Shown: piece by piece, positions 1 to 8,371 of the stretch
Layout: the number at the start of each line of letters is the position of its first letter
How positions within the stretch are numbered: position 1 is the stretch's first letter
NCBI RefSeq assembly: GCF_013426895.1
Contig: NZ_AP023176.1
Coordinates: forward strand, 806,001 to 870,000
Source of the DNA: Paraburkholderia largidicola
GTDB lineage: Bacteria > Pseudomonadota > Gammaproteobacteria > Burkholderiales > Burkholderiaceae
Reading direction: 5' to 3'
DNA: 64,000 bases
Notes under the pieces: model-generated
What the model was told of the DNA's origin: nothing
Seen by the model: the letters and a program-made list of their open reading frames with translations, nothing else
The model's database searches: none
Made by a program: the position numbers and the translations under genes

Positions 1-731
1 CGCAGCAGTCCCGGCCACACGAGCTGTCCGGCGCTCGCGCCGCGCGTCGCGGCCGTCACCTGATTGCGGATGCCGTCGAGGATCGGCTGCGCGATCGGCA
101 GGAGCTTGTCGCCGCCTGCCTGCGCGCGGACCTGGATCATGCAGGACGCCTCGAAGAAGTACATCGCGACGAACGCATCGGCAGGCGTCGCGCCGACCGT
201 CAGCAGACCGTGATTGCGCAGCATCAGATAAGCGTTGCTGCCGAGATCGCGCACGAGCCGGGGCTTTTCTTCCTCGTTGAGCGCGATGCCCTCGTAGTCG
301 TGATAGCCGAGCGACGCGAGCACCACCAGCGATTGCTGCGACAGCGGCAGCAAGCCCGCTTCCTGTGCCGACACCGCGACGCCGTTGACCGAATGCGTGT
401 GCATCACGCACAGCGCGTCTTCGCGCGCCGCGTGCACGGCGCTGTGGATGTTGAAGCCGGCGGGATTCACGTCATACGGCGAATCGGAGACCTTGTGGCC
501 GTGCAGATCGATCTTGACCAGCGACGACGCAGTGATCTCGTCGAACATCATCCCATACGGGTTGATGAGGAAATGATGCTCGGGGCCGGGCACGCGTGCC
601 GAGATATGCGTGAACACGAGATCGTCCCAGCCGAACAGCGCGACCAGGCGGTAGGCCGCCGCAAGATTGACTCGTGCTTCCCACTCGGCGGGGGACACTG
701 CGTGCTTCAGGCTGACATCGGGTGAGCTCAC
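1..731 (-). CDS. class II aldolase/adducin family protein (C-terminus beyond window)
   Basis: Reading the minus strand gives 243 codons open to the window edge, so the C-terminus is missing. The protein has the class II aldolase/adducin fold: an early THISAR segment (residues 41-46), an M-H-T-H motif with His111 and His113, and a later NHG motif with His174. These correspond to the histidines that hold the catalytic zinc in fuculose-phosphate aldolase relatives. Start is GTG at 731 with AAGGAG at 739-744, seven bases upstream. Members act on small sugar phosphates or hydroxy-acids as cytosolic aldolases, epimerases or decarboxylases; this subgroup, common in Burkholderia, has no assured substrate. 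It is divergent from the Crp/Fnr gene at 866, which may regulate it. Family assignment is firm, function is open. Confidence 0.85.
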   Translation of the reverse strand, partial: MSSPDVSLKHAVSPAEWEARVNLAAAYRLVALFGWDDLVFTHISARVPGPEHHFLINPYGMMFDEITASSLVKIDLHGHKVSDSPYDVNPAGFNIHSAVHAAREDALCVMHTHSVNGVAVSAQEAGLLPLSQQSLVVLASLGYHDYEGIALNEEEKPRLVRDLGSNAYLMLRNHGLLTVGATPADAFVAMYFFEASCMIQVRAQAGGDKLLPIAQPILDGIRNQVTAATRGASAGQLVWPGLL

Positions 732-865
732 GGCGAGACTCCTTAATCAATGGTTCATATGTCTGAAAACAGCGCGTTCGGCTGCGCTGGCGGCCAATGC
801 CGTGAACGCATGATGTCGGCAATCCCGCGTAAAATCTGTCGCATAGCCGACACGTCGAGAAGTAC

Positions 866-1570
866 ATGGATTCCAGGCTGCTTCACTATCGTCCTCAACT
901 CGAATCGACGCCCTGGTTTCGTGGCCTGCCCGTCGAACTGCAGGACTATCTGATGAGCCACGCCACGCTGCTGCGGCTCGAAAAAGGGCAACTGCTGTAC
1001 CGGTACGGCGATCCCTCTTACGGCCTGTATGCGGTGCTCGAAGGCGGGCTGTCCATCGGCACGGTCGGCATCGACGGCAAGGAATCCCTGCTCGCGGTGC
1101 TCGGCCCGACTGCATGGGTCGGCGAAATCTCGATGTTCGACGGCTTGCCGCGCCCGCACGATGCGATCGCCGTCAGCCGCGCGCTGTTCATGCATGTACC
1201 CGAAGCCGCACTGCAAAACCTGCTCGACGCCACACCGCGCTACTGGCGCGATTTTGCGCTCCTGATGGCACAGCGCCTGCGGCTGTCGTTCAAGAGCACC
1301 GAATCGCTGGCGCTGCAGCCTGCCGCGCAACGTATCGCCAGCCGCCTGCTGCTGATCGCCGAAGGCTATGACGGCCTGAACGCGGTGCAGAGCAAGATCC
1401 GGCTTTCGCAGGACAGCCTTGCATCGATGGTGTCACTGTCGCGGCAAACTACCAACCAGCTGCTCAAGAGCCTCGAAAGCCAGCAGATCATCAGCCTGAA
1501 ATTCGGCGAAATTCAGATTATCGATATCGACCGGCTGCGAGCGGCCAGCGTCGGCGCGTCGAGACCGTAG
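866..1570 (+). CDS. Crp/Fnr family transcriptional regulator
   Basis: A 234-residue protein with the two-domain Crp layout. An N-terminal cyclic-nucleotide-binding-like beta-roll covers about residues 15-130 (GDPSYGLYAVLEGGLSIG, then VGEISMFDGLPR), and a C-terminal winged helix covers about 145-223, where SQDSLASMVSLSRQT marks the recognition-helix region. The phosphate-binding cassette is degenerate compared with Crp (GEISMFDG instead of GExxLF...RxAxV), and no N-terminal cysteine cluster of the Fnr type is present. cAMP or Fe-S sensing is therefore doubtful and the ligand is unknown. It sits divergent from the class II aldolase gene and 217 bp before the PHA operon, so it could control either. 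The start codon is ATG; alternatives further upstream are not supported. Confidence 0.88.
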   Translation: MDSRLLHYRPQLESTPWFRGLPVELQDYLMSHATLLRLEKGQLLYRYGDPSYGLYAVLEGGLSIGTVGIDGKESLLAVLGPTAWVGEISMFDGLPRPHDAIAVSRALFMHVPEAALQNLLDATPRYWRDFALLMAQRLRLSFKSTESLALQPAAQRIASRLLLIAEGYDGLNAVQSKIRLSQDSLASMVSLSRQTTNQLLKSLESQQIISLKFGEIQIIDIDRLRAASVGASRP

Positions 1571-1656
1571 GCTCTTCGTAAGTAATCAGGCCTTTTTCTA
1601 CCGCTTTCCTGCATTCCCTCCAGACGCAGTGTGCCCCCGCGGCTGCCGTCTGGGAC

Positions 1657-1672
1657 TCCCCTGTTCAGGGGA
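1657..1672. promoter_or_regulatory. perfect 16-bp palindrome upstream of the PHA operon
   Basis: TCCCCTGTTCAGGGGA is a perfect inverted repeat (7-bp arms, TT centre), 115 bp before the start of the first PHA-operon gene. It contains GGGGA, the core of the binding box of MalT-type LuxR activators. A MalT/AlkS-type regulator is encoded at the far end of the same operon, so an operator role is a reasonable inference. It could also form a short hairpin at the end of the Crp/Fnr transcript, but no T-run follows. Confidence 0.4.
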
Positions 1673-1787
1673 TATTGCATCCCTCCGAACAAACCGATGA
1701 TGGTCTCACTCGCGATGCACCGTGCGCGGCAGGCCTCGATGGACCTGTGCGCGCCCGACCCATCGCCGGACTTGTGAGGAGACAACG

Positions 1788-3431
1788 ATGCAGGACGCCG
1801 GGCACGATTCGACGCCATCCCCCTACGCCTATCCGCTGCTGATCAAACAGTTGCTGCACACGACGTTTGTTCAGGCGCCGGACCAGGAAATCGTCTACCG
1901 CGACCAGTTGCGGATGACCTACACGACGCTGCGCGAGCGCATCGCGCGGCTGGCGAACGGCCTGCACGATCTGGGCGTGCGCTACGGCAAGACGGTCGCC
2001 GTGATGGACTGGGACAGCCATCGCTATCTGGAGTCGTACTTCGCGGTGCCGATGATGGGCGCCGTGCTCCAGACGGTGAACGTGCGGCTGTCGCAAGCGG
2101 AGATCGCGTACACGATCAACCACGCGGGCGCGGAAGTGCTGTTCGTCCATACCGACTTCCTGCCCGTGGTCGAAGCGATCAAGGATCAGCTCGAAACGGT
2201 CCGCGTATTCGTCTGGATCGACGAACCGGGCAGCGACGCATGCGAACACACCATCCCGTTCGCGACGGAGTACGAGGCGATGCTCGCCGCCAGCGCGACG
2301 CACTACGATTTTCCCGACTTCGACGAGAACACCCGCGCCACGACGTTCTACACGACGGGCACGACGGGCTTGCCGAAGGGCGTGTACTTCTCGCATCGCC
2401 AGCTGGTCCTGCACACCGTCACGCTGATGGCCGCGCTGGCGAGCCCCGTTGCGGGGCAGCGCTTTCATCGCGGCGACGTCTATATGCCGCTCACGCCGAT
2501 GTTCCATGTGCACGCGTGGGGCATGCCGTATATCGCCACGTTGCTCGGCGTGAAGCAGGTGTATCCGGGCCGTTATGTGCCCGAGCGTCTCGTGCAACTG
2601 GTGCGCGACGAAGGCGTCACGTTCTCGCACTGCGTCAGCACGATCCTGCACATGCTGCTTTCGTGCGATGAAGCGAAGCATGTGGATCTCGGCAAATGGA
2701 AGGTCGTGATCGGCGGCGGCGCGCTGCCGCACGGACTCGCGCGCGCCGCGCTCGATCGCGGCATCGACGTGTTCGTGGGTTATGGCATGTCGGAGACGTG
2801 CCCGGTTCTGAGCCTGGCGCAACTCCCGCTGCACACGGAACCGCTCGGTCTCGACGAAGAAGTGCGGCTGCGCTGCAAGACGGGCTTTCCCGTGCCACTC
2901 GTCGATCTGCGCATCGTCAACGAACACATGGAAGACGTGCCGCGTGACGGCAACGCCTACGGCGAGATCGTCGTTCGCGCGCCGTGGCTCACGCAGGGCT
3001 ATCTGAACAATCCGGAAGCGTCCGCGCAATTATGGGCGGGCGGCTATCTGCATACGCAGGACATCGCGAACATCGACACGACGGGCAACGTACAGATCAC
3101 CGACCGCATCAAGGACGTCATCAAGTCGGGCGGCGAGTGGATTTCGTCGCTCGAAATCGAAAGCCTGATTTCGTTGCATCCGGGCGTCGCGGAAGTCGCG
3201 GTGATCGGCATCAAGGACGAGAAGTGGGGCGAGCGTCCCGTCGCGCTCGTGGTGCTCAGGCAGGACGCGCAGGTCAGCGAAGACGACGTCAAGCAACACG
3301 TGTTGGCGTTTAGCAAGACGGGGCAAATCTCGAAGTACGCCGTGCCGCAGATCGTCAGGTTCGTCGACGCGCTGCAGAAGACGAGCGTCGGCAAGACGAA
3401 CAAGAAGTGGTTGCGCGAACAGTTCGCCTGA
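1788..3431 (+). CDS. medium-chain acyl-CoA synthetase (AMP-binding family)
   Basis: A 547-residue member of the ANL superfamily that activates carboxylic acids to acyl-CoA through an acyl-adenylate. The P-loop-like TTGTTGLPKG motif lies near residue 190, YGMSET (A5 motif) near 333, and the C-terminal GKTNKKWLR carries the lysine expected for adenylation. The sequence resembles AlkK-type fatty-acid ligases. Start is ATG at 1788 behind GAGGAGA; an in-frame extension to 1722 has no ribosome site. It is the first gene of a tightly spaced operon with a hydratase, PHA synthase, phasin and depolymerase. Its likely task is to activate medium-chain fatty acids for PHA synthesis, or to recycle monomers released by PhaZ. 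The exact chain-length preference is an inference from context. Confidence 0.85.
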   Translation: MQDAGHDSTPSPYAYPLLIKQLLHTTFVQAPDQEIVYRDQLRMTYTTLRERIARLANGLHDLGVRYGKTVAVMDWDSHRYLESYFAVPMMGAVLQTVNVRLSQAEIAYTINHAGAEVLFVHTDFLPVVEAIKDQLETVRVFVWIDEPGSDACEHTIPFATEYEAMLAASATHYDFPDFDENTRATTFYTTGTTGLPKGVYFSHRQLVLHTVTLMAALASPVAGQRFHRGDVYMPLTPMFHVHAWGMPYIATLLGVKQVYPGRYVPERLVQLVRDEGVTFSHCVSTILHMLLSCDEAKHVDLGKWKVVIGGGALPHGLARAALDRGIDVFVGYGMSETCPVLSLAQLPLHTEPLGLDEEVRLRCKTGFPVPLVDLRIVNEHMEDVPRDGNAYGEIVVRAPWLTQGYLNNPEASAQLWAGGYLHTQDIANIDTTGNVQITDRIKDVIKSGGEWISSLEIESLISLHPGVAEVAVIGIKDEKWGERPVALVVLRQDAQVSEDDVKQHVLAFSKTGQISKYAVPQIVRFVDALQKTSVGKTNKKWLREQFA

Positions 3432-3457
3432 CCGATCTCTCTCGAGGAGCAAGCACG

Positions 3458-3922
3458 ATGAGCATCAAGGATTACAGCATCGCGACGATCGACAGTTGCG
3501 TGGGCCGCGAACTCGGCGTGTCCGACTGGGTCAGCGTCGATCAGGCGCGCATCGACGCCTTCGCCGCCTGCACGGGCGACAGGCAATGGATTCACGTCGA
3601 TGTCGAGCGCGCAAAACGCGAGAGCCCGTTCGGCGGCACGATCGCGCACGGCTATCTGACGCTTTCGCTGCTGGCGGCGCTCGCGATCGAGATCGGTTTG
3701 ATTCCTCCGGACGCATCGGCGGGCCTGAACTACGGGCTCGACAAGGTGCGCTTCATGACGCCCGTCAAGGCAGGCGCGCGGGTTCGTAGCCGCGTCACGC
3801 TGGTGTCGGCGGAAAGGAAGGAGGGCGGGCGAATCATCATCAAGACGATGAACGAACTGCAGATCGAAGGCGAGGAGAAACCGGCGCTGATCGCCGAGTC
3901 GCTGGCGATGCTGGTGGCGTGA
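3458..3922 (+). CDS. phaJ: MaoC-like (R)-specific enoyl-CoA hydratase
   Basis: A 154-residue single hot-dog protein of the MaoC dehydratase family, the usual length of PhaJ. The catalytic Asp-His pair is visible in the TGDRQWIH stretch (Asp41, His46), spaced as in Aeromonas PhaJ, and the following FGGTIAHGYLTLSL segment is typical of the fold. The reaction is hydration of trans-2-enoyl-CoA from beta-oxidation to (R)-3-hydroxyacyl-CoA, the direct substrate of PHA synthase. Start is ATG at 3458 with GAGGAG ten bases upstream. It lies 26 bp after the ligase and 33 bp before the synthase, which supports the PHA role. The symbol is given on family and context; other MaoC hydratases cannot be excluded on sequence alone. 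Confidence 0.82.
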   Translation: MSIKDYSIATIDSCVGRELGVSDWVSVDQARIDAFAACTGDRQWIHVDVERAKRESPFGGTIAHGYLTLSLLAALAIEIGLIPPDASAGLNYGLDKVRFMTPVKAGARVRSRVTLVSAERKEGGRIIIKTMNELQIEGEEKPALIAESLAMLVA

Positions 3923-3955
3923 GCGAAGCGACATGGATGGAGACAGGAGCAGAAG

Positions 3956-5698
3956 ATGGCGGAGACTGAAATGAGCATCGCAACAAATACAACACAACGC
4001 ACAACACAGCGCACCGCGCAAAGCGCCCAGCCGGACGATCTCGCGGCATCGGCTGCCGAGGGCATGCTGGGACCGAACCCGTTCGTCGGGCTGCGCCCGC
4101 GCGACATTCTGGCAACGGTGCAGCAGATCGGCACGCAGGCGCTGCGTCAGCCAACGCTCGTGCTCGAACAGGAAGCGGCGCTGGTGCGCGATCTGATGGC
4201 GGTGCTCGGCGGCAGCGCGGACAGCAAGCCGCCGCAAGGCGACAAGCGCTTCACCGATCCGGCATGGCAGGACAACGCGATGTACCGGATGACGATGCAG
4301 GGCTACGTTGCATGGCGCAGCGCGCTGACGGGATTCGTCGAGCGTTCCGCGCTCGACGCGAAAACGAAAGAGCGCGCGCAGTTCGTGCTGTCGCTCTTCA
4401 CCGACGCCGTATCGCCGACCAACACGCTGCTCGGCAATCCGGCGGCGCTGAAGAAGGTGATCGATTCGGGCGGCGCGAGCCTGCTCGGCGGCGTGCGCAA
4501 TCTCGTGACGGACATGCTGCAAAACCAGGGCATGCCCGCGCAGGTGGACAAGACGGCGTTCAAGGTGGGCGAGAATCTCGGCACGTCGCCGGGCGCGGTG
4601 GTGTTTCGCAATGAAGTGCTGGAGCTGATCCAGTATGCGCCCGCAACGGAGCATGTCTATGCGCGTCCGCAACTCATCGTGCCGCCGCAGATCAACAAGT
4701 TCTACGTGTTCGATCTGTCCGAAGGCAAGAGCATCGTCGACTATCTGGTGAAGAACGAATTCCAGACATTCGTCGTGAGCTGGCGCAATCCGACCGTGGA
4801 GCAAAGCCACTGGGATCTCGATACCTACGTTGCCGCGCTGCTCGAAGCGATCGCCGCGATCCGCGAGATCACCGGCAGCGACGACGTCAACCTGCACGGC
4901 GCATGCTCGGGGGCGATGACGATTGCGGCGCTGCTCGGCCACCTCGCGGCCCGCGGCGACAAGAGCGTGCACGCCGCGACGCTGATGGTCGCGGTGCTCG
5001 ACAACACGGCGGACTCGCAACTGGGTCTGTTCGCCACGCCGGAAGCGATCGCGGCCGCGAAGCAGAACAGCATATCGAAAGGCGTGCTGGCCGGCGAGGA
5101 AATGGGCCGCGTGTTCGCATGGATGCGCCCCAACGATCTCGTCTGGAACTACTGGGTCAACAACTATCTGCTCGGCAAGGCGCCGCCCGCGTTCGACATC
5201 CTCTACTGGAACAACGACGCGACCCGCTTGCCCGCGCGCATGCATGGGCAACTGCTCGATATCTTCACGGGCAACCTGTTCAGCAAGCCGCACGCGTTGA
5301 CCGTGCTCGGCACGCCGATCGACCTGTCCGACGTGAAGTGCGACAAGTACGTCGTAGCCGGGATGACCGATCACATCACGCCGTGGAAGGGCGTGTACAA
5401 CACGGCGCGCATTTTCGGCGGCGAAACGCGCTTCGTGCTGAGTTCGGCCGGGCATATCCAGAGCCTGATCAATCCGCCGGGCAATCCGAAGGCGAAGTTC
5501 TTCCTCAATCCCACGTTGCCCACCGACGCCGATGCGTGGCTTGCCAATGCCCAGGCCGAGAAAGATTCGTGGTGGGACAACTGGCGCAAGTGGCTCGCGG
5601 AGCGTTCCGGCGAGCGGCGTACGGCACCCGTTTCAGTCGGCAGCGCGCGGCATCCCGCAGGCGCGAAGGCGCCGGGAATCTACGTGCTGGAAGCGTGA
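3956..5698 (+). CDS. phaC: poly(3-hydroxyalkanoate) synthase, class II-like
   Basis: A 580-residue alpha/beta-hydrolase-type PHA polymerase. The lipase-like box is HGACSG with nucleophile Cys317; Asp472 (MTDHITPW) and His500 (SAGHIQS) complete the triad. The spacings (155 and 28 residues) match Pseudomonas class II enzymes, as do the WNYWVNNYLLG stretch and the C-terminal APGIYVLE. Class I enzymes of Burkholderiales (PhaC next to phaAB) differ, and no phaA or phaB is here. It polymerises (R)-3-hydroxyacyl-CoA at the granule surface. The first 40 residues are a low-complexity Thr/Gln/Ala tail; an internal Met at codon 6 is an alternative start. Neighbours (ligase, PhaJ, phasin, PhaZ) form a complete medium-chain PHA cycle. 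Confidence 0.92.
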   Translation: MAETEMSIATNTTQRTTQRTAQSAQPDDLAASAAEGMLGPNPFVGLRPRDILATVQQIGTQALRQPTLVLEQEAALVRDLMAVLGGSADSKPPQGDKRFTDPAWQDNAMYRMTMQGYVAWRSALTGFVERSALDAKTKERAQFVLSLFTDAVSPTNTLLGNPAALKKVIDSGGASLLGGVRNLVTDMLQNQGMPAQVDKTAFKVGENLGTSPGAVVFRNEVLELIQYAPATEHVYARPQLIVPPQINKFYVFDLSEGKSIVDYLVKNEFQTFVVSWRNPTVEQSHWDLDTYVAALLEAIAAIREITGSDDVNLHGACSGAMTIAALLGHLAARGDKSVHAATLMVAVLDNTADSQLGLFATPEAIAAAKQNSISKGVLAGEEMGRVFAWMRPNDLVWNYWVNNYLLGKAPPAFDILYWNNDATRLPARMHGQLLDIFTGNLFSKPHALTVLGTPIDLSDVKCDKYVVAGMTDHITPWKGVYNTARIFGGETRFVLSSAGHIQSLINPPGNPKAKFFLNPTLPTDADAWLANAQAEKDSWWDNWRKWLAERSGERRTAPVSVGSARHPAGAKAPGIYVLEA

Positions 5699-5740
5699 CA
5701 TTCAACTTTTCTTTAACGCAGTCTTTTTGGAGTATTGACG

Positions 5741-6163
5741 ATGGAATCGACCGGCAAGAACAGCATTTTCACCGAGTACACGAAGCTCTTCGGTCAGTTC
5801 AAGCTGCCCGGCATCGACATGGGTGCGATGCTCGAATCGCGCCGCAAGGATATCGAGGCGATCGCGGAAGCCAACACGACCGCGCTGGCAGGTGTGCAGT
5901 CGCTGGCACAGAAGCAGTCGGACATCCTTCGCACGACGCTGGGCGAACTGCAGGCATTCGTCACGCGCTTGACACAGGGCGGACAATCCATCGCCAACAC
6001 GGGCGATACGGTCAAGCAAACGCTGCATAAAGCGCTCGTCGATGTGCAGGACCTGGCGGACACAGCTTACCGCGCGCAGTCGGACAGCGTCGCGGTAGTC
6101 ACGAAGCGCGTCGCCGAGCGTGTCGAAGAACTGAAGACGCTGCTCCAGCCGAAGAAGAAGTAA
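5741..6163 (+). CDS. phasin family protein
   Basis: A 140-residue alpha-helical protein with the phasin pattern: no Cys, rich in Ala/Gln/Glu/Thr, heptad-like helices throughout, and a basic C-terminal tail ending in KKK. It would coat PHA granules in the cytoplasm and control their number and size. Start is ATG at 5741 behind TTTTTGGAG; an in-frame TTG six bases upstream is less likely. It sits 42 bp downstream of phaC and upstream of the depolymerase gene, in the same orientation. Similar small phasins occur in class I and class II loci, so it does not by itself decide polymer type. Confidence 0.83.
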   Translation: MESTGKNSIFTEYTKLFGQFKLPGIDMGAMLESRRKDIEAIAEANTTALAGVQSLAQKQSDILRTTLGELQAFVTRLTQGGQSIANTGDTVKQTLHKALVDVQDLADTAYRAQSDSVAVVTKRVAERVEELKTLLQPKKK

Positions 6164-6238
6164 CACACGGCGCAGCGTGCGGCACGCCGGCGCATCGGAT
6201 GCGAGACCCGTATCGAGAAGGACGTTTGGGAGATAACA

Positions 6239-7072
6239 ATGCACATAAGCCCTGAATCTGCCTGCAGCATGCAAATCCGGTCGATCGATCTGGATGGCCA
6301 GACCCTGCGTGTCGCAACCTGGCAGGGCAGCGACGCATCGCCGCCGCTGCTCATCTTCAACGGCATCGGCGCGAATCTCGAACTGGTGGAACCGTTCGTC
6401 GCCGCGCTCGACGATGTGAGCGTGATCATCTTCGACGTGCCGGGCGTCGGCGGTTCGCCAGCGCCGCTCGTGCCGTACCGCTTTTCGACGTTGTCGGTGC
6501 TAGCCGACAAGCTGCTGACGCGCCTGGGTCACGACGGCGAAGTGGACGTGCTCGGCGTGTCGTGGGGCGGTGCGCTCGCGCAGCAGTTCGCGCGCCTGTA
6601 TCCGCGGCGTTGCCGCCGGTTGGTCCTTGCGGCCACGTCGCCGGGTGTGCTGATGGTGCCGGGAAAATTGTCGGTGCTGTCGAAGATGATCGGGCCGCGC
6701 CGTTATACCGATCCCGCGTACCTGCAGGAAGTCGGGGCGGACCTGTACGGTGGCGCGTACCGGCGCGACCCGTCGCTGCTCAAGGCGCACAGCCGGCACA
6801 TACAGCCGCCGCGCGGACGCGGCTATCTGTATCAACTGCTCGCGGCATCGGGCTGGACGAGCCTGCCGTGGCTCGGCTCGTTGCGCCAGCCGACGCTCGT
6901 GATGCACGGCAGCGATGACCCCATCGTGCCGCTGACCAACGCCAGGATTCTCGCAGCGCGGATTCGCAATGCGACGCTTTACGTGATCGATGACGGTCAC
7001 CTCTTTCTCATCTCGCGCGCGAATGACGTCGCGCCTGTCGTGCGCCGGTTTCTGCGGCAGGAGGCGGGTTGA
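6239..7072 (+). CDS. phaZ: medium-chain-length PHA depolymerase (alpha/beta hydrolase)
   Basis: A 277-residue alpha/beta hydrolase strongly resembling the intracellular PhaZ of Pseudomonas. Shared stretches include LIFNGIGANLELV near the start, DVPGVGGS, the nucleophile elbow GVSWGGALAQQF (Ser108), RRLVLAAT, GWTSLPWL, and DDGHLFL holding the catalytic His near the C-terminus. SDDPIVPL supplies the acid. It releases (R)-3-hydroxyalkanoic acids from stored medium-chain PHA. In Pseudomonas phaZ lies between two synthase genes; here only one synthase is present. The stop codon overlaps the TTG start of the following DUF445 gene by four bases (TTGA), so the two are translationally coupled. Confidence 0.9.
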   Translation: MHISPESACSMQIRSIDLDGQTLRVATWQGSDASPPLLIFNGIGANLELVEPFVAALDDVSVIIFDVPGVGGSPAPLVPYRFSTLSVLADKLLTRLGHDGEVDVLGVSWGGALAQQFARLYPRRCRRLVLAATSPGVLMVPGKLSVLSKMIGPRRYTDPAYLQEVGADLYGGAYRRDPSLLKAHSRHIQPPRGRGYLYQLLAASGWTSLPWLGSLRQPTLVMHGSDDPIVPLTNARILAARIRNATLYVIDDGHLFLISRANDVAPVVRRFLRQEAG

Positions 7073-8352
7073 GTTTCTTCGTGGGCGGCGGTGACGTCGC
7101 GCGGCCTGCAGCAGCCAGCGCACGCGAAGACGGCAGGCTGCGTGACCTGAATCGCATGCGGCGTACGGCGTCGGCGCTGCTCGTGCTGATGGGCGTCTTG
7201 CTGCTGGCGTGTGTCGTGTGGCAGGCCGATCATGCGTGGCTCGCGTGGCCGCGTGCGTTTGCCGAGGCAGGCATGGCGGGTGCGATCGCGGACTGGTATG
7301 CCGTCGCCGCGCTGTTTCGCCATCCGTTGGGTCTGCGACTGCCGCATACCGCGATCATTCCGCACAACCAGCCGCGCATTGCGGAAAGCCTCGGCAGCTT
7401 CGTCGAGGAGCATTTTCTGCAGCCGGAACTGATCATCGGCAGATTGAGCGGGCACAACGCGGCGCAGGCGCTCGCGCGCTGGCTGGCGCAGCCGGAGAAC
7501 AGCCGTGGCGTCGCTGACGTGATCGCGGACTCGTTCGTGGGGCTGCTCGACGACATGGATGAAGCGGACGTCGCATGGTGGTTCGACCGCATCGTCGCGC
7601 CGCGGTTACGCACGCTCGATATCGCTCGCGTGGCAGGCGACGCGCTCGATGTGCTCACGCAAGGCGACCGGCATCGGCCGCTGCTGGATCATGGGCTCGT
7701 TGCGCTCGAAAAGTGGCTGACGTCGAACGCGGACCTGATCAAGGCCAAGTTCAGCGAGGCGTCGCGGTACACGCCCGCGCCGCTCGATGCGTACATCGTG
7801 CGCAAGTTCATCGAGGGCATTCTCGCGCTGCTGCATGAAGTCGCCGCAAGCCCGGACCATGCGCTGCGCCGTCAGTTCGACGAGGCTTTGCAGACGCTGA
7901 TCGTGCAGTTGCGGACGTCGGCGGTGCATCGCCGCTTCGGCAGGTCGCTGCTGCGCGACTGCATTCGTCATTGTCGGCGTGCGGGCTACTATCGTGCGGT
8001 GCTCGAATGGCTGCGAAAACGCGTCATCGCCGATCTCGGCCGCGAGCAGTCGGCCGTGCGCGACACGCTGGCGCGTGGGCTGAAGTCGCTTGGCAAACGC
8101 ATCGGCCGCGAGCCTTCGATTCAACGCAAGCTCAACGCGTGGTGGATCGCGTTGGCACATGAACTCGTGGTGCGCTATCGGCATCTGCTGTCCGCATTGA
8201 TCACCGAGGTCGTCAAGAGCTGGAACGCGGACGAAGTCAGCCGCAAGATCGAAGTGCAGATCGGCCGCGACCTGCAATATGTGCGGATCAACGGCACGTT
8301 CGTCGGCGGGATGGTCGGCGTGCTGATTCACGCCGTCGCGCTAGCCGCGTGA
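7069..8352 (+). CDS. DUF445 family membrane-anchored protein
   Basis: A 427-residue DUF445 protein. A hydrophobic segment at about residues 30-50 (ASALLVLMGVLLLACVVW) and a C-terminal one (VGGMVGVLIHAVALAA) would anchor a long, helical, charged middle region. DWYAVAALFRHPLGL and the glycine-rich GGMVGVLIH end are family hallmarks. The molecular role of DUF445 proteins is not established. Start is TTG at 7069, overlapping the phaZ stop, with CAGGAGG immediately upstream; the first in-frame ATG (7156) would delete part of the N-terminus. Its place as the last gene of the PHA operon is noteworthy and could mean a link between granules and the inner membrane, but that is inference only. Confidence 0.85.
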   Translation: MSFFVGGGDVARPAAASAREDGRLRDLNRMRRTASALLVLMGVLLLACVVWQADHAWLAWPRAFAEAGMAGAIADWYAVAALFRHPLGLRLPHTAIIPHNQPRIAESLGSFVEEHFLQPELIIGRLSGHNAAQALARWLAQPENSRGVADVIADSFVGLLDDMDEADVAWWFDRIVAPRLRTLDIARVAGDALDVLTQGDRHRPLLDHGLVALEKWLTSNADLIKAKFSEASRYTPAPLDAYIVRKFIEGILALLHEVAASPDHALRRQFDEALQTLIVQLRTSAVHRRFGRSLLRDCIRHCRRAGYYRAVLEWLRKRVIADLGREQSAVRDTLARGLKSLGKRIGREPSIQRKLNAWWIALAHELVVRYRHLLSALITEVVKSWNADEVSRKIEVQIGRDLQYVRINGTFVGGMVGVLIHAVALAA

Positions 8353-8371
8353 CGGGATGCGTGCGTCGGTA

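Noticed and set aside
814..852. TGTCGGC and GCCGACA half-sites 25 bp apart before the Crp/Fnr gene
   Set aside because: The spacing is too long for one dimer site and no second copy supports it.
3044..5455. Long minus-strand open frame opposite the PHA genes
   Set aside because: Same antisense-frame effect; the plus-strand genes have clear motifs and ribosome sites.
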